Shown here one piece after another: positions 8,053 through 15,990 of a DNA stretch of 64,000 nt; the first letter of the stretch is position 1, and the number at the start of each line of letters is the position of its first letter. Made by a program: the position numbers and the translations under genes. Below the pieces are notes generated by a model, which was not told the DNA's origin, searched no databases, and worked only from the letters and a program-made list of their open reading frames with translations. The stretch comes from Larkinella humicola. GTDB taxonomy: Bacteria > Bacteroidota > Bacteroidia > Cytophagales > Spirosomataceae. Where the stretch lies: contig NZ_VTWS01000001.1 in the NCBI RefSeq assembly GCF_008727875.1, positions 1,550,001-1,614,000 on the forward strand, written 5' to 3'.

Positions 8053-9498
8053 ATGAGAATTTCTCCCCTTCTGTTCGCAACCGGTTTGGTTGTGACAAGC
8101 TGTACCCTGCAAGACCATCAAACCCCCGACACGTCGGCGGTTCAACTGAAAACCCGGTCCGTTAACCCTTCGCTGGTCAAAACACTTCCCGGTTTTGAAA
8201 GTCTTTCGGTTTTCCCGCTCATCAGCAGCGATGACAAACTGGACGAATCACCCAACTTTGTTTTCGGTGCCCAGCCCGACGGAGCCGGTTTATTGAAAAA
8301 CCCCAACGGCGAAGGTTTCATCCTGATCAACAATCACGAAATCCACCAGTCGGTTTCGCGGGTGTATCTCGACAAAACCTTCAAACCGGTCAAAGGCGAA
8401 TACATCGTCGATTATGAAGGGGGTCAGTGGCGGTTGTGTTCGGCCACGATGACCACGCCGGAAGAACACGGTTTCGGCCCGCTGTTTCTGACCGCCGGTG
8501 AAAGCGGAGCCGAGTCGATGGTCCATGCCATTGACCCGCTGGGTTCGCCCGACAAAAAGAATAAAAACCGGGTGTTGCCCGCGTTGGGAAAAGCCAGTAT
8601 GGAAAATGCCGTACCACTGCCGAAAGACGCTTTTCCCGGAAAAACCGTCATCATCATTGGCGAAGACGATTCAAACGGCCAGGTACTGGCTTATGTGTCC
8701 AATTCGGTGGGTGATTTGCAAAACGGCAAGCTCTATTTTCTGCGCCGACTGAACCAGAATCCGGTTGAAACGGACATGGTTCCGGGTACCGTTTATGACA
8801 TTGAATTTGTGGAGGTTGATAACGTGGCGGCCTCGACCGGGGCGCAGATTGCGGCCCAATCAGTGGAGAAAAAAGCCGTTCAGTTTGCCCGGGTTGAAGA
8901 CGTCGACTACCGCAAAGGGGGCGGTGGTGAGCGTGGACGGGAGTTTTATTTTACAGCAACGGGGGTCAGCCAGGCCGACAAGAAAACGCCGATAACGGAC
9001 AAAACCATGTGGGGCCGGGTCTACAAAGTAAACCTGAACGAAAATGATCCGCTGAAAGGCACCCTTCAGGTCATTGCCGACGGAAGCGTCGATCCGGGCA
9101 ACAACATCGTGAACCCGGATAACCTGTGCGTTACGGAGAACTACGTGTACATTCAGGAAGATGGCGATTCGTATTACGCCGACAACAAGCACGACGGGCG
9201 GGTGTGGCAATACTCGATGGCCACGAAGGAACTGAAAGCGGTTCTGGAAATGAACCATCGCCGGTCGGACCCAACATTCAACAGCAAATTCAACCCCGCG
9301 AACAACCAGCAGCTTAGCTCCTGGGAATACGGAGCGATGTATGACGTTTCGAAGTTAACCGGTGTTCCCAACACCTTCCTGCTCAACCTGCACCCGCACA
9401 CCTGGCAAAGCGACAGCTACGCCAATCCGGACGGTAGTGGACTGAGTACGAACAAAGAAGGCGGTCAGGTCGTGATTCTGCAAGGTTTACAGAAATAA
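8053..9498 (+). CDS. PhoX-like (DUF839) secreted lipoprotein phosphatase
   Basis: A 481-residue exported protein. The N terminus MRISPLLFATGLVVTSC ends in a lipobox-like VTSC, so the mature protein is probably a lipoprotein. The sequence then matches the PhoX/DUF839 type: GFILINNHEIHQS in the N half, GPLFLTAGESGAES and GEDDSNGQVLAY in the middle, and DPGNNIVNPDNLCVTENYVYIQEDGD in the C half, where PhoX proteins carry acidic metal ligands. Characterised PhoX enzymes are Ca/Fe alkaline phosphatases exported by Tat; here no twin arginine is seen. Activity is therefore plausible but not proven. The gene ends at a strong terminator. Its presence close to a Pho-box-like site and a second phosphoesterase supports a phosphate-acquisition role. 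Confidence 0.82.
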   Translation: MRISPLLFATGLVVTSCTLQDHQTPDTSAVQLKTRSVNPSLVKTLPGFESLSVFPLISSDDKLDESPNFVFGAQPDGAGLLKNPNGEGFILINNHEIHQSVSRVYLDKTFKPVKGEYIVDYEGGQWRLCSATMTTPEEHGFGPLFLTAGESGAESMVHAIDPLGSPDKKNKNRVLPALGKASMENAVPLPKDAFPGKTVIIIGEDDSNGQVLAYVSNSVGDLQNGKLYFLRRLNQNPVETDMVPGTVYDIEFVEVDNVAASTGAQIAAQSVEKKAVQFARVEDVDYRKGGGGERGREFYFTATGVSQADKKTPITDKTMWGRVYKVNLNENDPLKGTLQVIADGSVDPGNNIVNPDNLCVTENYVYIQEDGDSYYADNKHDGRVWQYSMATKELKAVLEMNHRRSDPTFNSKFNPANNQQLSSWEYGAMYDVSKLTGVPNTFLLNLHPHTWQSDSYANPDGSGLSTNKEGGQVVILQGLQK

Positions 9499-9510
9499 GG
9501 ATTCATTCAT

Positions 9511-9552
9511 CAACAACCCGCCTGCCATTCGACAGGCGGGTTGTTGTTTTTT
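9511..9552 (+). terminator. Intrinsic terminator after the PhoX-like gene
   Basis: Perfect 14-bp GC-rich stem (9511-9524 with 9533-9546) with an 8-nt loop, followed by a T-run. Confidence 0.93.
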
Positions 9553-9572
9553 CAATTTCTCCTTTTCCGGGT

Positions 9573-11402
9573 ATGAAAAAAACAGTCGGTTTATTTGCCG
9601 GAGCGGTTATGGTCAGTCTTCTTGTATTCGGCTGGATTGAAAAATCATCGCGGCCCGTCCAGTTGCCCACAGACCAGGTTCGCCAGCACTTTACGCAGGA
9701 TCTGGATACCCTGGAACGGCTTATCGCGGGTCGGCTGCTGCCGCTGGCGGAATCGTCGGCTCCGGTCGATAGCCTCCGTCAGACCTTCATCCATTGCCGA
9801 CAACGGTTTAAAAAGCTGGAGAATTTTACGGAATATTACCTGCCCGGAACCAGCCGTTTGATCAACGGAACCCCTCTGGATGAAGTGGAGGTGGAAGAAA
9901 CCAAAGCCTTCGAACCGGCCGGTTTTCAGGTGATTGAAGAATTGCTCTTTGCGGAAGATACCATCACCGAAAAGCCGGAGCTGGTTCGGCAAATTCGGAA
10001 TCTGCGGAATCAACTGGCCCGCATCCGAACGGTCTGGACCGCCACAGAACTCACTGACGCCCACGTTTTCGATGCGTTACGGCTGCAGGTTTTTCGGATC
10101 ATGACGCTGGGCATTGCCGGTTTCGACACACCCCTCTGCCGAACCGCCATGCCTGAAGCGGCATCATCACTGGTTAGTTTGCGGTCGTACCTGGCGTTTT
10201 ATCCCGCCACCGACTCCTCCGATGTACTGAAAAACCGCCTTCAGGCAGCAGCCACGTACCTGAACACGCATCCCGATTTTGATGCCTTCGATCGGGCGCA
10301 TTTCATCCTGACCTTTGCCAACCCGATTTCCCGGGAACTGCTCGCTTATCAGAAAAAAATTGGTATTCAACCGTTTACGGAAATTCGCGCCTTGCGGGCC
10401 GATGCCGCCACCTTGTTTGAACCGGGAGCGTTCAACGCCGATTTCTGGGCGCCCAACGCCGACATGCGCACCAACCATGCCAAGGTGCTGCTGGGCGAAA
10501 AACTGTTTTCTGACCCGATCTTGTCAGCCACCAACACCCGCTCCTGCGCCAGTTGTCACCAGCCCGACAAAGCCTTTACCGACGGTTTACCAAAAAACAC
10601 AACGCTGGCCGGCTCGGGTCTGGTGCTGCGAAATACGCCGACGATTATCAATGCGGCTTTGCAGAACAGCCAGTTTTACGACATGCGTTCCCAAACCCTT
10701 GAAAACCAGTCGCTCGACGTGGTTCATAATGTAACCGAAATGCACGGTTCGCTCGACTCTGCCGCCCGAAAATTGCAGGTTAGTTCCGATTACGTGAAGC
10801 GGTTTCGGCAGGCATTTCATCAATCCGATGGCCGAATCAGCCCGGTGCAGATTCAAAACGCACTGTCGGCCTACGAACGCTCGCTGGTACGGCTGAATGC
10901 CCGCTTTGACCGCTACATGCGGGGCGAAAAGGCCGCAATGAGTCTGGAAGAAATCAACGGATTCAATCTGTTTATGGGCAAAGCCCAATGCGGCATCTGC
11001 CATTTCATGCCGCTTTTCAACGGAACGATTCCACCCGGTTTCACAAAAACCGAATCCGAAGTGATCGGTGTGCCGATTCACCCCAAATCCCGGCAGATTG
11101 ATCCCGATTTAGGCCGTTATACCCTGACCAAATTGCCTTCGCTCAAGTACGCCTTCAAAACCCCGACCGTTCGCAACACTACGGCCACGATGCCGTATAT
11201 GCACAATGGGGCGTTCCGGAACCTGGACGAAGTAATTGATTTTTATGACGGCGGAGGTGGTCACGGACTCGGCATTGAACTCGAAAACCAAACCCTGCCT
11301 ACCGACCGGATTAACCTGAGTAAACCCGAAAAAAACGCGTTGCTGGCTTTCCTGAAAACCCTGACGGATTTACCCACTTCCCTGAAACACGAAGGGCTTT
11401 AG
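9573..11402 (+). CDS. Dihaem cytochrome c peroxidase with imelysin-like N-terminal domain
   Basis: A 609-residue periplasmic protein. An uncleaved or cleaved signal segment covers about 4-21. The C-terminal half is a MauG/CCP dihaem peroxidase with two CxxCH haem sites, CASCH (325-329) and CGICH (473-477), plus TPTIINAALQ and TPTVRNTTATMPYMHNGAF. It is expected to reduce hydrogen peroxide with electrons from a small cytochrome or to oxidise another substrate. The N-terminal half (about 30-260) is helical and has GFQVIEELLF (117-126), which resembles the imelysin GxHxxE block with Gln in place of His. I infer an imelysin-like domain. It starts 74 nt after the PhoX-like gene, beyond a terminator. 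No partner cytochrome is visible. Confidence 0.88.
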   Translation: MKKTVGLFAGAVMVSLLVFGWIEKSSRPVQLPTDQVRQHFTQDLDTLERLIAGRLLPLAESSAPVDSLRQTFIHCRQRFKKLENFTEYYLPGTSRLINGTPLDEVEVEETKAFEPAGFQVIEELLFAEDTITEKPELVRQIRNLRNQLARIRTVWTATELTDAHVFDALRLQVFRIMTLGIAGFDTPLCRTAMPEAASSLVSLRSYLAFYPATDSSDVLKNRLQAAATYLNTHPDFDAFDRAHFILTFANPISRELLAYQKKIGIQPFTEIRALRADAATLFEPGAFNADFWAPNADMRTNHAKVLLGEKLFSDPILSATNTRSCASCHQPDKAFTDGLPKNTTLAGSGLVLRNTPTIINAALQNSQFYDMRSQTLENQSLDVVHNVTEMHGSLDSAARKLQVSSDYVKRFRQAFHQSDGRISPVQIQNALSAYERSLVRLNARFDRYMRGEKAAMSLEEINGFNLFMGKAQCGICHFMPLFNGTIPPGFTKTESEVIGVPIHPKSRQIDPDLGRYTLTKLPSLKYAFKTPTVRNTTATMPYMHNGAFRNLDEVIDFYDGGGGHGLGIELENQTLPTDRINLSKPEKNALLAFLKTLTDLPTSLKHEGL

Positions 11403-11407
11403 AGCGC

Positions 11408-11454
11408 GTTGTATCTTTCACGAATTAGCCTAAATTTGGTGCAGTGAACACTGC
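11408..11454 (+). promoter_or_regulatory. Bacteroidota-type promoter followed by a 14-bp palindrome
   Basis: GTTG (11408-11411), 19 nt, then TAAATTTG (11431-11438) fits the TTTG / TAnnTTTG promoter with one mismatch in the -33 box. Immediately downstream GCAGTGAACACTGC (11441-11454) is a perfect inverted repeat with a 2-nt centre, ending 2 nt before the ATG at 11457. It could be an operator or a translational element. Confidence 0.65.
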
Positions 11455-11456
11455 GT

Positions 11457-12245
11457 ATGAACAAGCCTACCACGATCGATCGCTACATCGCCGACTTTCC
11501 CGCCGAAACGCGGGAACTCCTCGAGCAGATTCGGGAAACCATCCGGAAAGCCGCACCCGAGGCCGAAGAGACCATCAACTATGGCATGCCGACGTTTACG
11601 CTGAAGGGTAATCTGGTTCATTTTGCGGGCTACAAAAACCACATTGGCTTTTATCCGTCTCCATCCGGCATTGAAGCCTTTCAGGAACGCCTGGCAGTGT
11701 ATAAGGGAGCCAAAGGTTCGGTTCAGTTTCCGATCGACCAACCCCTGCCGCTGGATCTGATTGCTGATATTGTGAAATTCAGAGTGTCCGAAAACCGGCA
11801 GCTCGCCGAAGCAAAACCGAAAAAGAAACCAGCCCCCCGAACGCCGAAGCTTTCCGATTCGGAACAGGTAATGGAGCATATTCAAAAACTCGACCCGAAA
11901 CTGGGCCCACTTGTCGAGTCCATCCGGCAGCTCTTTTTGAGCACCGACCCCGACATTGGCGAACGGATCAAGTGGAACCACCCGAGTTTTTACTACACGG
12001 GCGACATGAAGCCGTTCGATCCGAAGGAATACAAACGGGAACTGGCGGTTTTTAATCTTCACAAAGGAAAGATCATGCTGGTTTTTCCCAGCGGAGCCAA
12101 AATTACAGACCCCTCCGGATTACTCGAAGGCACGTATAAAGACGGCCGACGGATCGTTTTTTTTACGACACAGGAAGATATTGACGCAAAAGCAGCTGCA
12201 TTGCAGGCCGCGATCAAAGAATGGCTGAGGCTGGTGGAAAAATGA
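11457..12245 (+). CDS. Tandem DUF1801 (YdhG-like) protein
   Basis: A 262-residue cytoplasmic protein made of two DUF1801 domains. Domain 1 (about 1-118) contains IDRYIADFPAETRELLEQIR, INYGMPTF and HIGFYPSPSGIEAF, the pattern of YdhG-type proteins, some of which are called iron chaperones without firm proof. A Lys/Pro-rich linker (about 119-132) joins it to domain 2 (about 133-262), which has KLGPLVESIRQLF, ERIKWNHPSFYY and KIMLVFPSGAKI. Most family members have one domain, so this is a duplication or fusion of diverged copies. The gene has its own promoter and a small palindrome in front of the start. Biochemical function is unknown for the family. Confidence 0.8.
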   Translation: MNKPTTIDRYIADFPAETRELLEQIRETIRKAAPEAEETINYGMPTFTLKGNLVHFAGYKNHIGFYPSPSGIEAFQERLAVYKGAKGSVQFPIDQPLPLDLIADIVKFRVSENRQLAEAKPKKKPAPRTPKLSDSEQVMEHIQKLDPKLGPLVESIRQLFLSTDPDIGERIKWNHPSFYYTGDMKPFDPKEYKRELAVFNLHKGKIMLVFPSGAKITDPSGLLEGTYKDGRRIVFFTTQEDIDAKAAALQAAIKEWLRLVEK

Positions 12246-12255
12246 CCAAAGGGTT

Positions 12256-12930
12256 CTACTTCAACGCAAACCGATAGACCCGGTCGTAGGGATTGTTCGG
12301 GTCCAAAACCGTTTTTTCGACGAATCGAAACCCATCCGAATCCACTAATTGCAGCAAGGCTTCTTCTGTGAATAACGGTCGACGGCATCCGGGGTGCTTC
12401 TGGCCTTTTCGACGGGCGATCAACTCCCCAATAAATAGATAACCGTCTTTCTTCAAATTACCCCGAATGCTGGTCAGCATTTCATTGGAACGGGTAAACT
12501 CATGGAGGCTGTTTTCAACGATGATTTTGTCGAAGAACCGGCTGGGCAACCCGGTTTCCTGCTCACTCCCCCGAACCGGAATAAAAAACGCCGAACAGGT
12601 TTGCCCCCTGATTTGGTACAACTGCCGGATGGTTAACGAAAGCGTTTCGGGCTGAAGGCAAACCGGGTCAATGTTCTGAAGATGAATGGTTAGACTATCG
12701 GCCATCATCGAATAAATGATTTCCCGAACGCCTGAACCCGCCCCAACACTGGCAATGGTTTCCGTCTTTTGAAAGTTTTAAATTCCGCGATAGCTTTTCA
12801 ACATCCAGTTGATCGTTTCCCTTTTCGCATAATGCTTGTCCAAACATTCGTTACCCTCAAACTGAGCTTGAGAGAAAGTGCTAATCAGGAGACATATGGA
12901 AACGAGATAGAATTGCTTTTTTAAATCCAT
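12256..12930 (-). pseudogene. Putative exported class I SAM methyltransferase, split by an in-frame TAA
   Basis: Reading from ATG at 12930, 50 codons give a signal-peptide-like start (MDLKKQFYLVSICLLISTFS, then QAQ), then a stretch ending MLKSYRGI, then TAA at 12780-12778. The same frame continues without another stop to 12256. The continuation begins with ETIASVGAGSGVREII, where VGAGSG is the SAM-binding motif I, and later has FDKIIVENSLHEF and LKKDGYLFIGE, typical of post-motif regions. No ATG, GTG or TTG lies between the TAA and motif I, so the downstream part cannot be made whole by a new start; the next Met (12708) would lose motif I. I therefore call one gene with a nonsense codon. A sequencing error or stop-codon readthrough would be alternatives. 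Confidence 0.72.
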
Positions 12931-13112
12931 GAGTGCGGCTTCATCATTATTTTCCTTTCCCAATTAGGAAATCCCTTCAATGCCCACAACCGGGCCTGCA
13001 TGTGGAAAAATTTCACATAGCGTTCCTCCGGAGTGTCTTTCAACCCATCGGCTAGCTGTTTTTCATAGGGATCGTTCAGATCATCGTAAAAGACAATTCG
13101 CTACTTTTCCAT
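12921..13112 (-). pseudogene. Small unknown ORF with an in-frame TAG at codon 4
   Basis: From ATG at 13112 the frame reads MEK, then TAG, then 59 codons (RIVFYDDLNDPYEKQLADGL onward to KGFPNWERKIMMKPHSWI) and TAA at 12921. The stop overlaps the start of the methyltransferase ORF by 10 nt. The amino acid content after the TAG looks protein-like (acidic and aromatic, with PEERYVKFFHMQARL), as in small Bacteroidota proteins of unknown role. The family is not recognised. A start inside the frame after the TAG is possible at CTG/TTG codons only. Because two neighbouring ORFs each carry one stop, decay of the locus is the simplest reading. Confidence 0.55.
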
Positions 13113-13144
13113 ACCTCAAACAACGTTAATTTCCACTAAAACAC

Positions 13145-13175
13145 AAAAAGGACACCGCTGGAGCGGCATCCTTTT
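13145..13175 (-). terminator. Terminator of the nucleoside permease gene
   Basis: Inverted repeat 13146-13159 with 13162-13175; in minus-strand RNA the two non-identical positions can form G-U pairs. A U-rich run follows on the minus strand. Confidence 0.75.
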
Positions 13176-13196
13176 GAAAATTTTAACACGGGAAGC

Positions 13197-14447
13197 TTAC
13201 AACGGGCCCGTTACCAGTTCATCCTCAGCCGGTACGGTTTTCTTCCGGTCGTTGAACATCAGAACGAACAACACCAGCACCACCGCAGCAATGCCCGCCG
13301 GAACCAGCCAGACGGAGGTCCAGTCTACTTTGCCATTGACCGTATATTGGTCGGCTACGATTCCTGCCAGTTTGGAACCAATGCCCATTCCGATTCCGTA
13401 GGTCGCCAGCGTAATCAGGCCCTGCGCTGAGGACTTGATGCGCTCTCCGGCTTTGTTGTCGGTGTATATCTGGCCGGTTACAAAGAAGAAATCGTAGCAG
13501 ACACCGTGCAAAACGAATGCAATGTAGAACATCCACTCGCCCGAACCAGCGTCGCCGTACCCAAACAATAGAAATCTAATAATCCAGGCCACCAAACCGA
13601 CCACCAACATGTATTTAACGCCCAGCCGAGTGAACGCCAGGGGAATCAGAAGCATGAAAAAAAACTCGGAAGCCTGCCCCAGCGACATGATATTCTCAAC
13701 ATTAAAACTTTTCGGATCGGCACCCGGGAAGGCAGCCTTGTAGGCATCGGTCACCGACGGATTGGCCATCGCGTAGTAAAACGACAGTGGAATACAGATC
13801 AGAACCGACGACAGAAAGAAAATGGCAAAAGACCGGTCTTTCAGCATTTTGAAAGCATCGACGCCCAGAATCTGGCCAATAGACGCGCTAGCAGTAGCTT
13901 TGGGGGGCGTATGCGGCAGTGTGAAGGAAAACAAGCCAAAAAACAGCGCAGTGTACATAGCGATCTGGAAAATGGCTACCTGATCGCCTATTCCCAGGAA
14001 TCCCACAATATTCGTAACGACGATCCAGGCCACGGTTCCCAACACCCGAATGCCCGGAAATTCCTTTTCCGGATTTTTCATGTGCTGCATGGCAATGGAG
14101 GTGGTCAGCGACATGGCCGGGGCAAACGTGATACAATAGGCTAGAATCTGCCAGAAAAACGAATCCGGATCTTTCTCCTGAATCAGAAAAAACAGAATGG
14201 CCGCACCGGCCAGATTTAAAACGCCCAACACTTTCTGGGCGGCAAAATACCGGTCGGCAATAAGGCCGACAAAAAACGGCGCCACCAGCATCGCCAGCGA
14301 AAAAGCCAGATACGCATTGCCGACCTGATCGCCGGTTGCGTTCAATTGGGTGAAAAGATACTTGCTCATCTGTCCGTACCAGGCTCCCCATACCGAAAAC
14401 AGGAGAAACATCATTACAGAGAGTTGAATGCGGGTTTTGAGATTCAT
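13197..14447 (-). CDS. MFS nucleoside:proton symporter (NupG/XapB-like)
   Basis: A 416-residue polytopic inner-membrane protein of the major facilitator superfamily with 12 predicted helices. The start MNLKTRIQLSVMMFLLFSVW and GAWYGQMSKYLF, the loop GLIADRYFAAQKVLGVLNL, and the segment PEKEFPGIRVLGTVAWI are characteristic of the NupG/XapB nucleoside permease family that is abundant in Bacteroidota, often beside sugar or nucleoside catabolic genes. Here no catabolic gene is adjacent, so the solute remains open (nucleoside or another polar compound). The gene has its own terminator and is divergent from the secreted unknown at 14646, sharing a 198-bp promoter region. Length is normal for the family. 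Confidence 0.88.
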   Translation of the reverse strand: MNLKTRIQLSVMMFLLFSVWGAWYGQMSKYLFTQLNATGDQVGNAYLAFSLAMLVAPFFVGLIADRYFAAQKVLGVLNLAGAAILFFLIQEKDPDSFFWQILAYCITFAPAMSLTTSIAMQHMKNPEKEFPGIRVLGTVAWIVVTNIVGFLGIGDQVAIFQIAMYTALFFGLFSFTLPHTPPKATASASIGQILGVDAFKMLKDRSFAIFFLSSVLICIPLSFYYAMANPSVTDAYKAAFPGADPKSFNVENIMSLGQASEFFFMLLIPLAFTRLGVKYMLVVGLVAWIIRFLLFGYGDAGSGEWMFYIAFVLHGVCYDFFFVTGQIYTDNKAGERIKSSAQGLITLATYGIGMGIGSKLAGIVADQYTVNGKVDWTSVWLVPAGIAAVVLVLFVLMFNDRKKTVPAEDELVTGPL

Positions 14448-14633
14448 TGGGTTACGTCAGGATTTGATGAATGCGTTCAAATTGGGCTACTCTTGCGGGT
14501 TTGAAGTTAATTGAAATGCATTTAGCGTCAAATGTTGGTTGCATAAGTTTCAATCCAATCCGTTTTTTTATCATTTCAGCCCTACTCTTGTACGTTTGAT
14601 AAATACTTCACAAGTTTCAGTTTTTGCAACCCT

Positions 14634-14641
14634 TACCTTTG
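14634..14641 (+). promoter_or_regulatory. -7 element TACCTTTG four nt before the start codon
   Basis: Perfect match to TAnnTTTG, with only 4 nt between its last base and the ATG at 14646. If used, transcription would begin at or next to the A of ATG, making a leaderless message. No well-spaced TTTG -33 box is seen. Confidence 0.5.
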
Positions 14642-14645
14642 GAAC

Positions 14646-15770
14646 ATGAAACCGCTTTACTCGCTCTTAGCCCTGCTTTTTGTCACAGCCGTTCCACAGG
14701 TTCAGGCCCAAAAGGTTGACCTCGACCGCTTCTATTTCGACGCCGGTTATCTGATTCTCCCGAAAGAACACACCCCCGCCGATAACCGCACGTTTGGCGT
14801 TCGGGTCCTGAGTTCGCCTTCGGTCGCTTCGGCCTATCCGGAATCGGCGATCTACGAAAAAATCAATTTATCCGGGTTTCAACGGGTTGAGAACAACCCG
14901 GCGGTCGGCATTACGGTGGAATTCGGGAACGTGCGGTTTGAGAAAAGCGAAACGAAAACCCGCATCGAGGAAAAGAAAGACAAAGACGGGAAGGTTACCG
15001 ACCGAATCACGTATTACAGCATGATCGTTCGGTATAGTTTCAGCGGCAATTACAAGGTTCTCGGCGCGCGCACCGACGAAAAATCGCTGAGCCGGAAGGA
15101 AAAAGAGAAAGCAAAGGAGTTGCAAAGCAACCGGTTTTTGCAAACAGCCTCTCAAGCCGGGCCGGAAAAAAGCGTCACGACCAGCGGTTATTTTCCGTCT
15201 GAATTGTCATTTACCACCGTCGAATACAAAAACCTGGCCGATGCGCGCCGGTATATCGAGCAAAACCAGCAAACGATTCGGACGGATCTGATTACGAAAT
15301 ACGTGACCGATGCACTTGTTCGGGTGAATGAGGATGCTAATCGCTGGTACGGCTATGTGCCGACCCAAACACGGGAATTTCTCTGGATTCTGGACTCCAA
15401 AAGCCACCCCGAATACCCGATTCAGCAGGAAGCCATCAAAGCGGTGAAGGAATTGTCGAAACGGATGACCGCCACCCAACCGATCGACCAGCTCGCCCGC
15501 GACCTGCAACCGGTGCTGGATTATTTTCAGGAGCTGAAAACCAAATACCCCGGCTCGGACAAACGCAACCAGAAAATGCGGTATTCGGCTTTTTATAACC
15601 TGATGGTTTTGAACTATTTCCTCGACCGGCCCGATCAGGCGATGGAAGAAGCCGACGGCCTGATCAACAATGGTTACGATACGAAAGACGGCGAAAAATA
15701 CCTGGGCTGGTCGGAGGAACTGAAAAAGATGCTGGCGAAACACCAAATGGCGTCGCGGCATGTGCAGTAA
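14646..15770 (+). CDS. Secreted protein of unknown function
   Basis: A 374-residue protein with a clear signal peptide (about 1-21, MKPLYSLLALLFVTAVPQVQ then AQ), so periplasmic or outer-membrane associated. No named domain is recognised. The region 40-150 appears beta-rich (FGVRVLSSPSVASAYP, VGITVEFGNVRFEKSE, ITYYSMIVRYSFSGNYKVLG). The region from about 230 is helical, with a segment (DLQPVLDYFQELKTKYPGSD then NQKMRYSAFYNLMVLNYFLD) that could be a TPR-like pair of helices. A perfect TAnnTTTG element lies right in front of the ATG. Codon use matches the neighbours and the length is long for a chance ORF, so it is certainly a gene. Function cannot be stated. Confidence 0.75.
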   Translation: MKPLYSLLALLFVTAVPQVQAQKVDLDRFYFDAGYLILPKEHTPADNRTFGVRVLSSPSVASAYPESAIYEKINLSGFQRVENNPAVGITVEFGNVRFEKSETKTRIEEKKDKDGKVTDRITYYSMIVRYSFSGNYKVLGARTDEKSLSRKEKEKAKELQSNRFLQTASQAGPEKSVTTSGYFPSELSFTTVEYKNLADARRYIEQNQQTIRTDLITKYVTDALVRVNEDANRWYGYVPTQTREFLWILDSKSHPEYPIQQEAIKAVKELSKRMTATQPIDQLARDLQPVLDYFQELKTKYPGSDKRNQKMRYSAFYNLMVLNYFLDRPDQAMEEADGLINNGYDTKDGEKYLGWSEELKKMLAKHQMASRHVQ

Positions 15771-15830
15771 ATTAGAGACAACTTTTAGTAGTGTAGGTTT
15801 AGATTTTATCAAATGATAATGAACCAATTA

Positions 15831-15981
15831 AGTGCCAGAGGCACGAAATGTTTGTAGCAACGACACTAGGCCAACTCTTCTCTCGTGCCTTTAGGTACGT
15901 AACGATCAGGATTGGTACCTAAGGCACACTTAAAACACAAGGTGACTATTCTAACTACAAACATGTCGTGCCGCTGACACT
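15831..15981. repeat. 151-bp element with 27-bp terminal inverted repeats (MITE/REP-like)
   Basis: The ends 15831-15857 and 15955-15981 are inverted copies with 24 of 27 positions identical. Just outside them ACCAA and TTGGT are also inverted. Inside, a second inverted pair lies at 15885-15898 and 15915-15927 (GTGCC...GGTAC type). The tip contains the small palindrome GTGCCAGAGGCAC. There is no ORF inside and no transposase nearby. It separates the secreted unknown from mutS (convergent). This looks like a non-autonomous mobile or REP-type element. Confidence 0.8.
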
Positions 15982-15990
15982 TGGTCGGTT

